From Actinomycetota bacterium (lineage in GTDB: Bacteria; Actinomycetota; Actinomycetes; Actinomycetales; Kineosporiaceae), in assembly GCA_016213575.1 (NCBI GenBank), contig JACRAB010000282.1:1-33926 (forward strand): a stretch of 33,926 bases of DNA, read 5' to 3'. Positions 7,071 through 13,000 of the stretch are shown here, piece after piece. A program made the position numbers and the translations under genes. Positions within the stretch are counted from its first letter, which is position 1; each line of letters starts with the position of its first letter. Under the pieces are notes generated by a model. That model was not told the origin of the DNA and ran no database searches. It was given only the letters and a program-made list of their open reading frames with translations.

Positions 7071-8296
7071 GTGGCCAGCCGGATCTTGAGGCCGCCGCGC
7101 TTGCGGGACTCCTCCTCGAGGAGCGCGACGAGGAACGCGCCGGCGCCGCCGGTCGACCCGTCGGCGACGAGCCGCATCGTGCCGCCCTGCCCGGACGCCG
7201 TCCCGCTCGAGCTCGTCGACGAGCCCGCCGGCCGGGCGACCGTCGCGGCCGCGAGGTTCGACGCGGCCCGCCGCACGCGGGACTCCTCGTCGCCCAGGCC
7301 AAGGCCGAGGCCCTGACCGAAGTAGCCGCCGATCTGCCGGGCGACCTTCGACGGCGAGTTGATGCCGAGGGCGGACCGGATCGGGCCGGGGACGGTGTTC
7401 GCGATGAACGACCGGACCTTGCCCACGAGCCACCCCGTGAGCCCGGAGATGCCGTTCCACAGGCCCTGCACGATGTTCCGGCCCGCCGAGCTCAGCATCG
7501 TCTTGGCGCCGGACAGGGCGTTGCGGACGGCCTTGGGGATGCCCTTGAACTTCCGCTGGATGGTGTCGATGTGGCGGGTCACGAAGCGGACGGCGAGCCC
7601 GATCGGGCCGGTGATGATGGCGAGGAGCAGCGGCCAGCTCCGCTTGAGCCAGCCCCACACCGCGGACGCCGCGGCGAGCACGCCCCGGAACGCGCCCTGC
7701 ACGATCCGCCGGAACGTCTCGGACTTCTTGTAGGCGATGACGACCGCGGCCACCAGGGCGACGACGGCGACGATGACGATCCCGATCGGGTTCGCGGTCA
7801 TCGCCGCGTTGAGTAGCCACTGCGCGGCCGTCATCGCGCCGGTGGCGACGGTGCCGGCGACCATCGCGACCTTCTGCCCGGCCGTGGCGATGGTGGCGCG
7901 TGCGGACGCGATGGACAGGCCGTTCGTCGAGGACACGACGGCGGCCATCGGGACGAGGAAGTTCGCGAACCCGGACGCGAGGTCACCGACCCCGGTCCCG
8001 ACGAGCAGCAGCTTGTCGCCGAACGACGCGCTCGCGGCCTCCCCCTGCCCCATGAACGCCTTCACGCCCTTGAGGCCGTCCTGGACGCCGGTGATGGTGT
8101 CCCGGAAGCCCATCGCCCGCTGCTCGGCGACGTCGAACCCCTCCTGCACCTTCCCGAACCCGCCCTGCAGCTTCGAGTCGCCGAGGGTCGTCACGACGCG
8201 CTTCGTCTCCGAGTCCACGATGTCGGAGAACTTCGTGACGTTCTTGATCGCCTGCCCGGCGTCAGCCAGGATCGAGATCTTGATCGGGCCGGCCAT
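7067..8296 (-). CDS. Tail tape measure protein (short)
   Basis: Sets tail length and travels to the cell during DNA injection. 409 residues from ATG 8296. Helical N-terminal region, a hydrophobic stretch (about 160-190, NPIGIVIVAVVALVAAVVIA), the Trp-rich WGWLKRSWPLLLAIITGPIG, and the common tape-measure C-terminal signature ALGINSPSKVARQIGGYFGQG. At about 1.5 angstrom per residue a tail near 60 nm is expected, short for a siphophage and in keeping with the small genome. It follows the chaperone gene after a 3-base gap. Confidence 0.93.
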   Translation of the reverse strand: MAGPIKISILADAGQAIKNVTKFSDIVDSETKRVVTTLGDSKLQGGFGKVQEGFDVAEQRAMGFRDTITGVQDGLKGVKAFMGQGEAASASFGDKLLLVGTGVGDLASGFANFLVPMAAVVSSTNGLSIASARATIATAGQKVAMVAGTVATGAMTAAQWLLNAAMTANPIGIVIVAVVALVAAVVIAYKKSETFRRIVQGAFRGVLAAASAVWGWLKRSWPLLLAIITGPIGLAVRFVTRHIDTIQRKFKGIPKAVRNALSGAKTMLSSAGRNIVQGLWNGISGLTGWLVGKVRSFIANTVPGPIRSALGINSPSKVARQIGGYFGQGLGLGLGDEESRVRRAASNLAAATVARPAGSSTSSSGTASGQGGTMRLVADGSTGGAGAFLVALLEEESRKRGGLKIRLAT

Positions 8297-8299
8297 CGG

Positions 8300-8716
8300 T
8301 CAGCCCCGCAGCCGGTCGGCCGCGTCGAGCAGCGCCGCCCGCTGCCCGATCGTCAGCTGCATGTACTGCTCGACGGTGAACGACAGCCGGCACGCGGTCA
8401 CGAAGTCCGCGTACTGCCGGTCCCGCTCGGCGACCGCGTCCTCGTCGTCCTCGTCGGGCTCGTCGTCGCCCTTGAACCGGGCGACGACGTCCTCGAGCGG
8501 CAGCAGCATCACGTTCCGGTAGGCGTCCCCTGAGTGCATGCCGCCGCGCTTCTCCAGGACGAACAGCAGCGCACGCATGAACATCGTGCCGTCGTTCGCG
8601 AGCGAGTCGAGGCGCTCGCGGAAGGTCTGCCGGATATCGATCTGCTCGAAGCCGGTGATGCTCTTCGAGAGCACGTCCGCGTCGATGAGCTCGGGCGTCT
8701 CGGTCGTCTCGCTCAC
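8300..8716 (-). CDS. Tail assembly chaperone candidate (single reading frame)
   Basis: 138 residues from GTG 8716 (GTGA overlap). Soluble, acidic helical protein with a strongly acidic stretch DDEPDEDDEDAVAE (about 84-97), directly before the tape measure gene, where siphophages place their tail assembly chaperones. Most make a second, frameshifted product; here the stop is only 3 bases before the tape measure start, so there is no room for a separate second frame. Confidence 0.7.
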   Translation of the reverse strand: MSETTETPELIDADVLSKSITGFEQIDIRQTFRERLDSLANDGTMFMRALLFVLEKRGGMHSGDAYRNVMLLPLEDVVARFKGDDEPDEDDEDAVAERDRQYADFVTACRLSFTVEQYMQLTIGQRAALLDAADRLRG

Positions 8717-9102
8717 TGCAGTCCCACCTTCGCGATGGCCTCGTCGAGGCCGTGCTCCAACATCTCGACGGCCCTCGGGGCGAGGGCCGCGTCTGCGCGC
8801 TGCATGAACAGTGCCGGGGCGATCCCGCGGTTCGGCCACCCGTAGTTGATGGCGCCGGCGTAGGGCGTCCGGGCCCGCCCGGCGATCACGATCGCCTTCG
8901 CCTTCGCCTTGTTGCCCCGCACGGTGGCCGCCAGGCGCCCGGACCGCTTCGGCGCGAACCCGGACGCGAGCCGGGCGCCCTGGTCGGCAATCTCGGCCAT
9001 GACGTCCTTCAGGTCGGCGGCCTCGACGCCGAACCGCTGCAGCGCGGTCAGCGTCTGGTTGAGGCCCTCGACCTTCCCGTGGATGCCGGCCGCGCTGCCC
9101 AC
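8713..9102 (-). CDS. HK97 gp10-like neck/tail completion protein
   Basis: 129 residues from GTG 9102. The segment GARLASGFAPKRSGRLAATVRG followed by PYAGAINYGWPNRGIAPALFMQRA is characteristic of the HK97 gp10 family of head-tail joining or tail-completion proteins (it contains the typical 'sG.L..s' and 'YA..veyG' pattern). It acts at the neck of the virion. Its position after the tail tube and before the chaperone is slightly later than in HK97. Overlaps the chaperone as GTGA. Confidence 0.78.
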   Translation of the reverse strand: MGSAAGIHGKVEGLNQTLTALQRFGVEAADLKDVMAEIADQGARLASGFAPKRSGRLAATVRGNKAKAKAIVIAGRARTPYAGAINYGWPNRGIAPALFMQRADAALAPRAVEMLEHGLDEAIAKVGLQ

Positions 9103-9106
9103 GCCG

Positions 9107-9451
9107 TCAGCCCAGCGGGACCTGGACGAGCGCGCACGTGACGGTCGCCGTGACGGAGTGCTGCACGGTGATGAGCCCCGTCACCGGGTCCGCCATCGTC
9201 GACAGCAGCGGGCCGATCATCCGGTCCCCGGTCGTCGCCGGCACGACGACGGTCGGGTTCGTCGCGGACGACCCGGCCGGCGTCTTCCCTGCGTCGACGA
9301 GGGTGACCGTGTCCGCGGCCGCGTTGCCGTTCTTCACCTGGAGGAACAGCAGCGACCCGACGACGGGCGCGATGGTGTCGGACGCCGCGACGGCGCCGTA
9401 GGCCGGGGCGAGCCCAGCTCGGGACATGGTCTGCGGGTTGAGGAGTGCCAT
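9107..9451 (-). CDS. Small phage structural protein, unassigned
   Basis: 114 residues from ATG 9451. Beta-rich and Ala/Thr/Val-rich, with SLLFLQVKNGNAAADTVTLV and a C-terminal VQHSVTATVTCALVQVPLG, giving the look of a small beta-sandwich such as a virion decoration or tail-tube-associated domain. No membrane segment. It lies between the tail tube gene (13-base gap) and the gp10-like gene (4-base gap). I cannot assign it further. Confidence 0.6.
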   Translation of the reverse strand: MALLNPQTMSRAGLAPAYGAVAASDTIAPVVGSLLFLQVKNGNAAADTVTLVDAGKTPAGSSATNPTVVVPATTGDRMIGPLLSTMADPVTGLITVQHSVTATVTCALVQVPLG

Positions 9452-9464
9452 CGGTGCTCGCCTC

Positions 9465-9893
9465 TCAGGAGATCGTGCGGGTCGGCTTGGCGGTGCAGAC
9501 CCACTCGAACTCGGACTGGAACACCTTCGTCGTCGACGGGTCGGCGTCGCCGCCGATGAAGTCGCCGTCCGGCTCCATGACGACGACGTTCCCGGAGAAC
9601 TTGGGCTGCGTCGGCGACGCGACGCCGGTCCCGGGGCGGCCGTTCGGCCACAGCTCGTAGGCCACCGTCTGGCCGGCCTGCGACCACGCGTAGAACCACA
9701 GCGCCGCAGCACCGTCGTCCTGCTTCACGTTCATGACGAGGGTGTACTTGCGGGTGCCACCGTTGGCCGCGTCGAGGAACGACACGAAGTCGCTGTCCGT
9801 CGCCGCCGACTTCACGCGGGCCTTGTTGACCGCCCCGCTGTAGTCGGTGCCGCCGATGCGCAGCACGAGAGACCGGGTGCCGTACTCGGCCAT
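9465..9893 (-). CDS. Major tail (tube) protein
   Basis: 142 residues from ATG 9893, whose A is shared with the stop of the preceding gene. The sequence reads as a tail-tube beta-sandwich: LVLRIGGTDYSGAVNKARVKS, then a central LDAANGGTRKYTLVMNVKQD and a C-terminal FQSEFEWVCTAKPTRT. The 'tds.FvsF' and 'f.seFeW.c.g.P' pattern is typical of actinophage tail tube proteins. It should be among the most abundant virion proteins. Confidence 0.82.
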   Translation of the reverse strand: MAEYGTRSLVLRIGGTDYSGAVNKARVKSAATDSDFVSFLDAANGGTRKYTLVMNVKQDDGAAALWFYAWSQAGQTVAYELWPNGRPGTGVASPTQPKFSGNVVVMEPDGDFIGGDADPSTTKVFQSEFEWVCTAKPTRTIS

Positions 9894-10267
9894 CAGGAAT
9901 CGACCTCCAAGGTCAGGGTGAGGATCAGGGCGTACAGCGATCCCGGGGCGACGTCTCCCGCGGGCAACTCGGCCGGCTCGACGGTGACGCCGTCCGGGTG
10001 GAACGGGCCGGTCGTCACCGCGTCGATCAGCGCGACGGGCAGGGTGCGGATCTGCTCGGCGGCCCGGGCCGCGTCGCTGCCCAGGACGAGGACGGCCACG
10101 AAGGTGCAGTCGCAGGTCGTGACCCTCGACCCGGGGGCCACCCGGGCGATGTTCACCCAGCCGTCACCCGCCCGTGGCGACGTCGCCGGCAGGGTGCGGA
10201 CGGCGCCGCCCGTCACGGCCGTCAGGGCCGCCGCGAGGTCGACCTGTGTCTGCGTGATGCTGGCCAT
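9893..10267 (-). CDS. Tail terminator/minor tail completion protein candidate
   Basis: 124 residues from ATG 10267. Alternating helix and strand: ITQTQVDLAAALTAVTG, RVTTCDCTFVAVLVLGSDAA, then LPVALIDAVTTGPF and a C-terminal SLYALILTLTLEVDS. Size, position directly before the tail tube gene and the strand pattern match tail-terminator proteins (lambda gpU / HK97 gp10-neighbour class) that cap the tube and join it to the head. No sequence motif is decisive. Confidence 0.65.
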   Translation of the reverse strand: MASITQTQVDLAAALTAVTGGAVRTLPATSPRAGDGWVNIARVAPGSRVTTCDCTFVAVLVLGSDAARAAEQIRTLPVALIDAVTTGPFHPDGVTVEPAELPAGDVAPGSLYALILTLTLEVDS

Positions 10268-10845
10268 CAGCCGACCACCATCCGCAGGTACGGGCCCTCG
10301 AGTCGGGAGATCTCCGGATCCTTCGTCGGGACCCGGGTCGACGTCGCGCCGCCCTCGAAGCTGGTGAACGACGCGACGGGCACGGCCCGGGCCGCGAGGT
10401 TGCGGGCGACCCGCCGGCACAGGGCCTCGCGCAGGTCGTGCCCGTAGTCGTCGACCCGGCACCGCCGGCGCTGCGCGGCCCGCTCGGCGTCCAGGGCCTG
10501 CTGGATCTCCGGGCCGGTCCACGACACGTCGCCCAGGTACGCCTGGACGTCGGCGAGCGTGACGACCGACAGGCCGGCGGCGAGCACGTCGAAGACGTCG
10601 ACGGCGACGCCGGCGTTGGCCCCGGTGAAGGTGGCGACCGCGACGTACCGGCCGACCTGCGCCGGGGTGTAGTCCAGCTGGTAGCGGCCGGTCTCGGGGT
10701 TCGTCAGCGTCAGGGACTCTCCGGTGCTCACGCCGTCGCGGGTCATCGCGAGGGCGTGCGCGCCGGCGTTCGCGGGCAGCCCGTCGGCGTCGCACACCTC
10801 GACGGTGAGGGGGACGACGCCGCCCAGGACGTACTGGTCAGCCAC
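10267..10845 (-). CDS. Head-tail connector with an added N-terminal Ig-like domain
   Basis: 192 residues from GTG 10845. Residues about 10-90 read as a beta-sandwich (PLTVEVCDADGLPANAG, LTNPETGRYQLDYTPAQVG, YVAVATFTGAN) of the kind seen in adhesive virion domains. Residues about 92-192 are helical (LADVQAYLGDVSWTGPEIQQ, then an Arg-rich AQRRRCRVDDYGHDLREALCRR) and match gp6-like head-tail connectors, which form a ring under the portal. The combination in one protein is unusual. The preceding gene's stop lies 8 bases inside this gene. Confidence 0.68.
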   Translation of the reverse strand: MADQYVLGGVVPLTVEVCDADGLPANAGAHALAMTRDGVSTGESLTLTNPETGRYQLDYTPAQVGRYVAVATFTGANAGVAVDVFDVLAAGLSVVTLADVQAYLGDVSWTGPEIQQALDAERAAQRRRCRVDDYGHDLREALCRRVARNLAARAVPVASFTSFEGGATSTRVPTKDPEISRLEGPYLRMVVG

Positions 10846-11731
10846 GGTCGGCCCTCCTGACGCGCTCGCGGCGGGCGCCCACCCGCACGTGCTCGACGCC
10901 GGTCCCGACAGCCGCAGCCGTCGCCCGGGCGCCGACCTGAACGGTCACGGCGCGCTCGCCGAGCGCCGGCCCGCCGAGCTCGCGGGAGGCAACGGTCACC
11001 CGGGCGTAGGTGCCGGGCGGGCCGCCGGCGAGCAGCTCGACGACGAGGGTGTCGGTGAGGCCGCCGGCGTCGTCGAGGGTCCGGGTGCGGGACAGGACGA
11101 CGACGAGCCCGTCGGCCAGGCCCACGACGTCGGTCTGCGTCCTCGAGGCGGCCAGCGCCGCCGTCACGCCGTCGGTCAGCCCGGCGGCGTCGGTGGCCGG
11201 TCGCACCCAGCCGGCGGCCGGGCTCGTCGTGTCCGAGGTAACGGCCGGGTCGGTCAGGGCCCGGGCGTAGGCGAGCACCGCGGCCGCGGCGTCGACGAGC
11301 CCGGCCGGGTCGTCGAGGGTGAGCAGCTTGCCCAGCTGCGTGGCGAGCGCGTCGGCCAGCCCGGCAGCGTCGTCCAGCGTCCGTGCCGCGGCCAGGGCGG
11401 CGCTCACGGCGTCGGTCAGGCCGCTCGGGTCGTCCAGCGTCCGCGAGGCCGCCACAGCGACGCTCAGCGCGTCGACGAGCCCCGCCGGGTCGTCGAGGGT
11501 CCGGCCGTACCCGGTCGACGAGGCGAGCGCGTCGACGAGGCCGGCGGCGTCGTCCAGGTCGACGGTGATGTCCGGCGGCGGCGGGCCGCCCGGGTCCTCG
11601 GCCGGGACGATCCAGGACCCGGGCGGGGTGAACCGCCGACGGTAGGGCGTGACGTAGGTCCGGAAGTCGAACCGGCCGTTGGAGGTGTCCCGGACGTACC
11701 TCGGCGGCGGGACCTGGACGGGCCTGGCCAC
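10838..11731 (-). CDS. Structural protein with nine exact 20-residue repeats
   Basis: 297 residues from GTG 11731. After a proline-rich N-terminus (PPPRYVRDTSNGRFDF, PEDPGGPPPP region) come nine consecutive 20-residue units at residues 58-237, consensus TLDDpAGLvDALsvaLAasR; the sixth unit is degenerate. The C-terminal 60 residues are basic (VGARRERVRRADRG). There is no signal peptide or membrane segment. It sits in the capsid-connector interval where phages encode decoration proteins or fibres, so a repeat-built fibre or spike is a reasonable guess. I know no named family that I can assign with confidence. Confidence 0.78.
   Translation of the reverse strand: MARPVQVPPPRYVRDTSNGRFDFRTYVTPYRRRFTPPGSWIVPAEDPGGPPPPDITVDLDDAAGLVDALASSTGYGRTLDDPAGLVDALSVAVAASRTLDDPSGLTDAVSAALAAARTLDDAAGLADALATQLGKLLTLDDPAGLVDAAAAVLAYARALTDPAVTSDTTSPAAGWVRPATDAAGLTDGVTAALAASRTQTDVVGLADGLVVVLSRTRTLDDAGGLTDTLVVELLAGGPPGTYARVTVASRELGGPALGERAVTVQVGARATAAAVGTGVEHVRVGARRERVRRADRG
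11021..11560 (-). repeat. Nine tandem 60-bp coding repeats
   Basis: In-frame 60-bp units (540 bp in all) encoding the 20-residue repeats. The motif gacgccgccggg-type codons for D-x-A/S-G-L recur at exact 60-bp spacing; the sixth unit (about 11201-11260) has lost the Gly-Leu. The repeats are diverged at third positions, so they are old rather than a recent slippage. Confidence 0.85.
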
Positions 11732-12186
11732 TACTCGTCCCAGACGACGTAGGAGACGAAGGTCCCGAGGGTGGCGCCGGTGGCGACCGTGTTGACGATG
11801 GCCAGGCCGGCGGTCGCGCTCGCCGGCACGATCAGCGGCTCGTCGTAGAACGTCCAGAAGGTCTGGCCGCCGGCGGTCGTGGTCATCGTCGTCTCGCGGA
11901 ACGCGCCGGTGCCGAGCGTCGGGTTCACCGACCACGCACTGTCGAGCGTGCCGAGCGCGGTCGGGTCGCCGGCGTCGTAGGGGTTCCCGGCGGCCGTCGT
12001 GCTCGAGGTGCCGACAGCGGTCGTGCGGATGAGCTGGAAGGCCGGCGCGGTCGTCGGTGCGGTCTTGACGCCCAGGCCGATCTCCAAGATCTTCAGCCGC
12101 TCGCTGGTGCCGCCCCGCAGCTGCCACATGATCGTGTTGGCTGCGTTGACGCCGGCCTTGGAGTTGCTCGCCGAGTAGCGGCCCAC
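11731..12186 (-). CDS. Phage structural protein, unassigned (capsid-decoration region)
   Basis: 151 residues from GTG 12186, one base after the preceding stop; its stop codon shares a base with the start of the repeat protein. Beta-rich: SERLKILEIGLGVKTAP, a Thr/Ala-rich middle, TMTTTAGGQTFWTFYDEPLIVP and a C-terminal ATLGTFVSYVVWDE. This pattern of long strands with a 'fwtfydePlivpa' motif resembles virion surface proteins of actinophages, but I cannot name the family. Together with its two neighbours it forms a block of three putative surface proteins. Confidence 0.6.
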   Translation of the reverse strand: MGRYSASNSKAGVNAANTIMWQLRGGTSERLKILEIGLGVKTAPTTAPAFQLIRTTAVGTSSTTAAGNPYDAGDPTALGTLDSAWSVNPTLGTGAFRETTMTTTAGGQTFWTFYDEPLIVPASATAGLAIVNTVATGATLGTFVSYVVWDE

Positions 12187-12187
12187 G

Positions 12188-12712
12188 TCAGGCCCCCAGC
12201 GCCTTGTGGTTCCACGTCACGACGAGCGAGTCGGACGCCGTCTTGTTGATGACGGACCCGAACACGGCCCGGGCCGCGGTGTTACCGGCAGTGCTCGTGG
12301 CGTTCGTCCCGGAGTCGTTCACGATGACGATCTCGTTGATCGTCGCCGAGGTCGCCACGCCGGCGCCCCACGTCGAGCGGTAGACGGCGTTCACGCCGAG
12401 CCCGGCGCCCAGGTTCGCGGTCTGCGGGTAGGTCGCGTCGAACGCGACGTTGCTGCCCGTGAGGTACGTGACCAGCGCCGCGCCGGCACCCGACTTCGCC
12501 GCCGCCGTCGAGCCGGTGCCCAGCTTCATGCCGGTCATCGCCGTCGGTGCCGCCGGCGACGCCGGGGCGATCGCGGCGATCATCTTCTGCGCGTAGTACA
12601 GGTCGCCGGCGTCGGTGATGAGGTTGTGGAACTCGACGAGCTCGAGCACCTGGCCGTCCTCGTCGAGCAGGACAGCCGTGCCGTACCCCTCGAGGTAGAC
12701 GCGGTCGCGCAT
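12188..12712 (-). CDS. Phage structural protein, tail-fibre-like N-terminal motif
   Basis: 174 residues from ATG 12712. The N-terminal 'LVEFHNLITDAGDLYYAQKM' resembles the 'NlIt.aG...' attachment stretch found in many phage fibre and virion surface proteins, followed by a Ser/Thr/Ala-rich beta region with GTGSTAA and a closing DSLVVTWNHKALGA. Position between capsid and connectors suggests a head fibre or decoration. Two bases separate it from the upstream small gene. Confidence 0.6.
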   Translation of the reverse strand: MRDRVYLEGYGTAVLLDEDGQVLELVEFHNLITDAGDLYYAQKMIAAIAPASPAAPTAMTGMKLGTGSTAAAKSGAGAALVTYLTGSNVAFDATYPQTANLGAGLGVNAVYRSTWGAGVATSATINEIVIVNDSGTNATSTAGNTAARAVFGSVINKTASDSLVVTWNHKALGA

Positions 12713-12714
12713 CG

Positions 12715-12921
12715 TCAGGCCTCGTCCCGGGGCCCGTTGACGGCGTCCATGTAGGCCGCGTCGGCGGCGGCCAGCTCCATCTCGCGCTGGGCGCGCGCGA
12801 CGTGGACGGCGTCGACGGCGGCGGCGAGCCGGGCGTCCGCCTCGTCGCGGGCGGTGTTGCGTGCGACGAGCGCAGCGGAGACGCGCTCGGCGTAGGTCTC
12901 GGGTGCCTTCTTGGCGGCCAT
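12715..12921 (-). CDS. Small alanine-rich helical protein
   Basis: 68 residues from ATG 12921, preceded by AAGGA at a workable distance. Almost entirely helical and rich in Ala, Arg and Glu (residues 10-62), probably a coiled coil. It is the first gene after the strong hairpin that follows the capsid gene. Small helical proteins here may be head-to-tail accessory or assembly factors; no family recognised. Confidence 0.6.
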   Translation of the reverse strand: MAAKKAPETYAERVSAALVARNTARDEADARLAAAVDAVHVARAQREMELAAADAAYMDAVNGPRDEA

Positions 12922-12953
12922 GCCTGTCCTTCCGGTCTGAGGGTCGGGTCCGG

Positions 12954-12991
12954 CCCCGCCCGCCGCGTGTCGGGGCACGCGGCGGGCGGGG
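12954..12991 (-). terminator. Very strong hairpin immediately after the capsid reading frame
   Basis: Perfect 16-bp inverted repeat ccccgcccgccgcgtg / cacgcggcgggcgggg with a 6-base loop, ending 9 bases from the capsid stop on the minus strand. No T-tract. Because the genes beyond it have no obvious own promoter, it may act as a partial terminator or as a 3' stabiliser of capsid mRNA, letting capsid be made in excess of downstream proteins. Confidence 0.65.
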
Positions 12992-13000
12992 AGCTGCGGA

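Noticed and set aside
7071-7820. N-terminal extension of the large tail protein
   Set aside because: It is antisense-frame sequence over the tape measure gene. GTG 7070 overlaps the tape measure stop as GTGA, like the neighbouring joints.
11021-11560. Possible CRISPR array because of regular 60-bp repeats
   Set aside because: The repeats are contiguous coding units without spacers and are diverged at third codon positions.
12188-12712. Small terminase or scaffold role for the genes after the capsid
   Set aside because: They are beta-rich and lie downstream of the capsid; no helix-turn-helix or scaffold features are visible.
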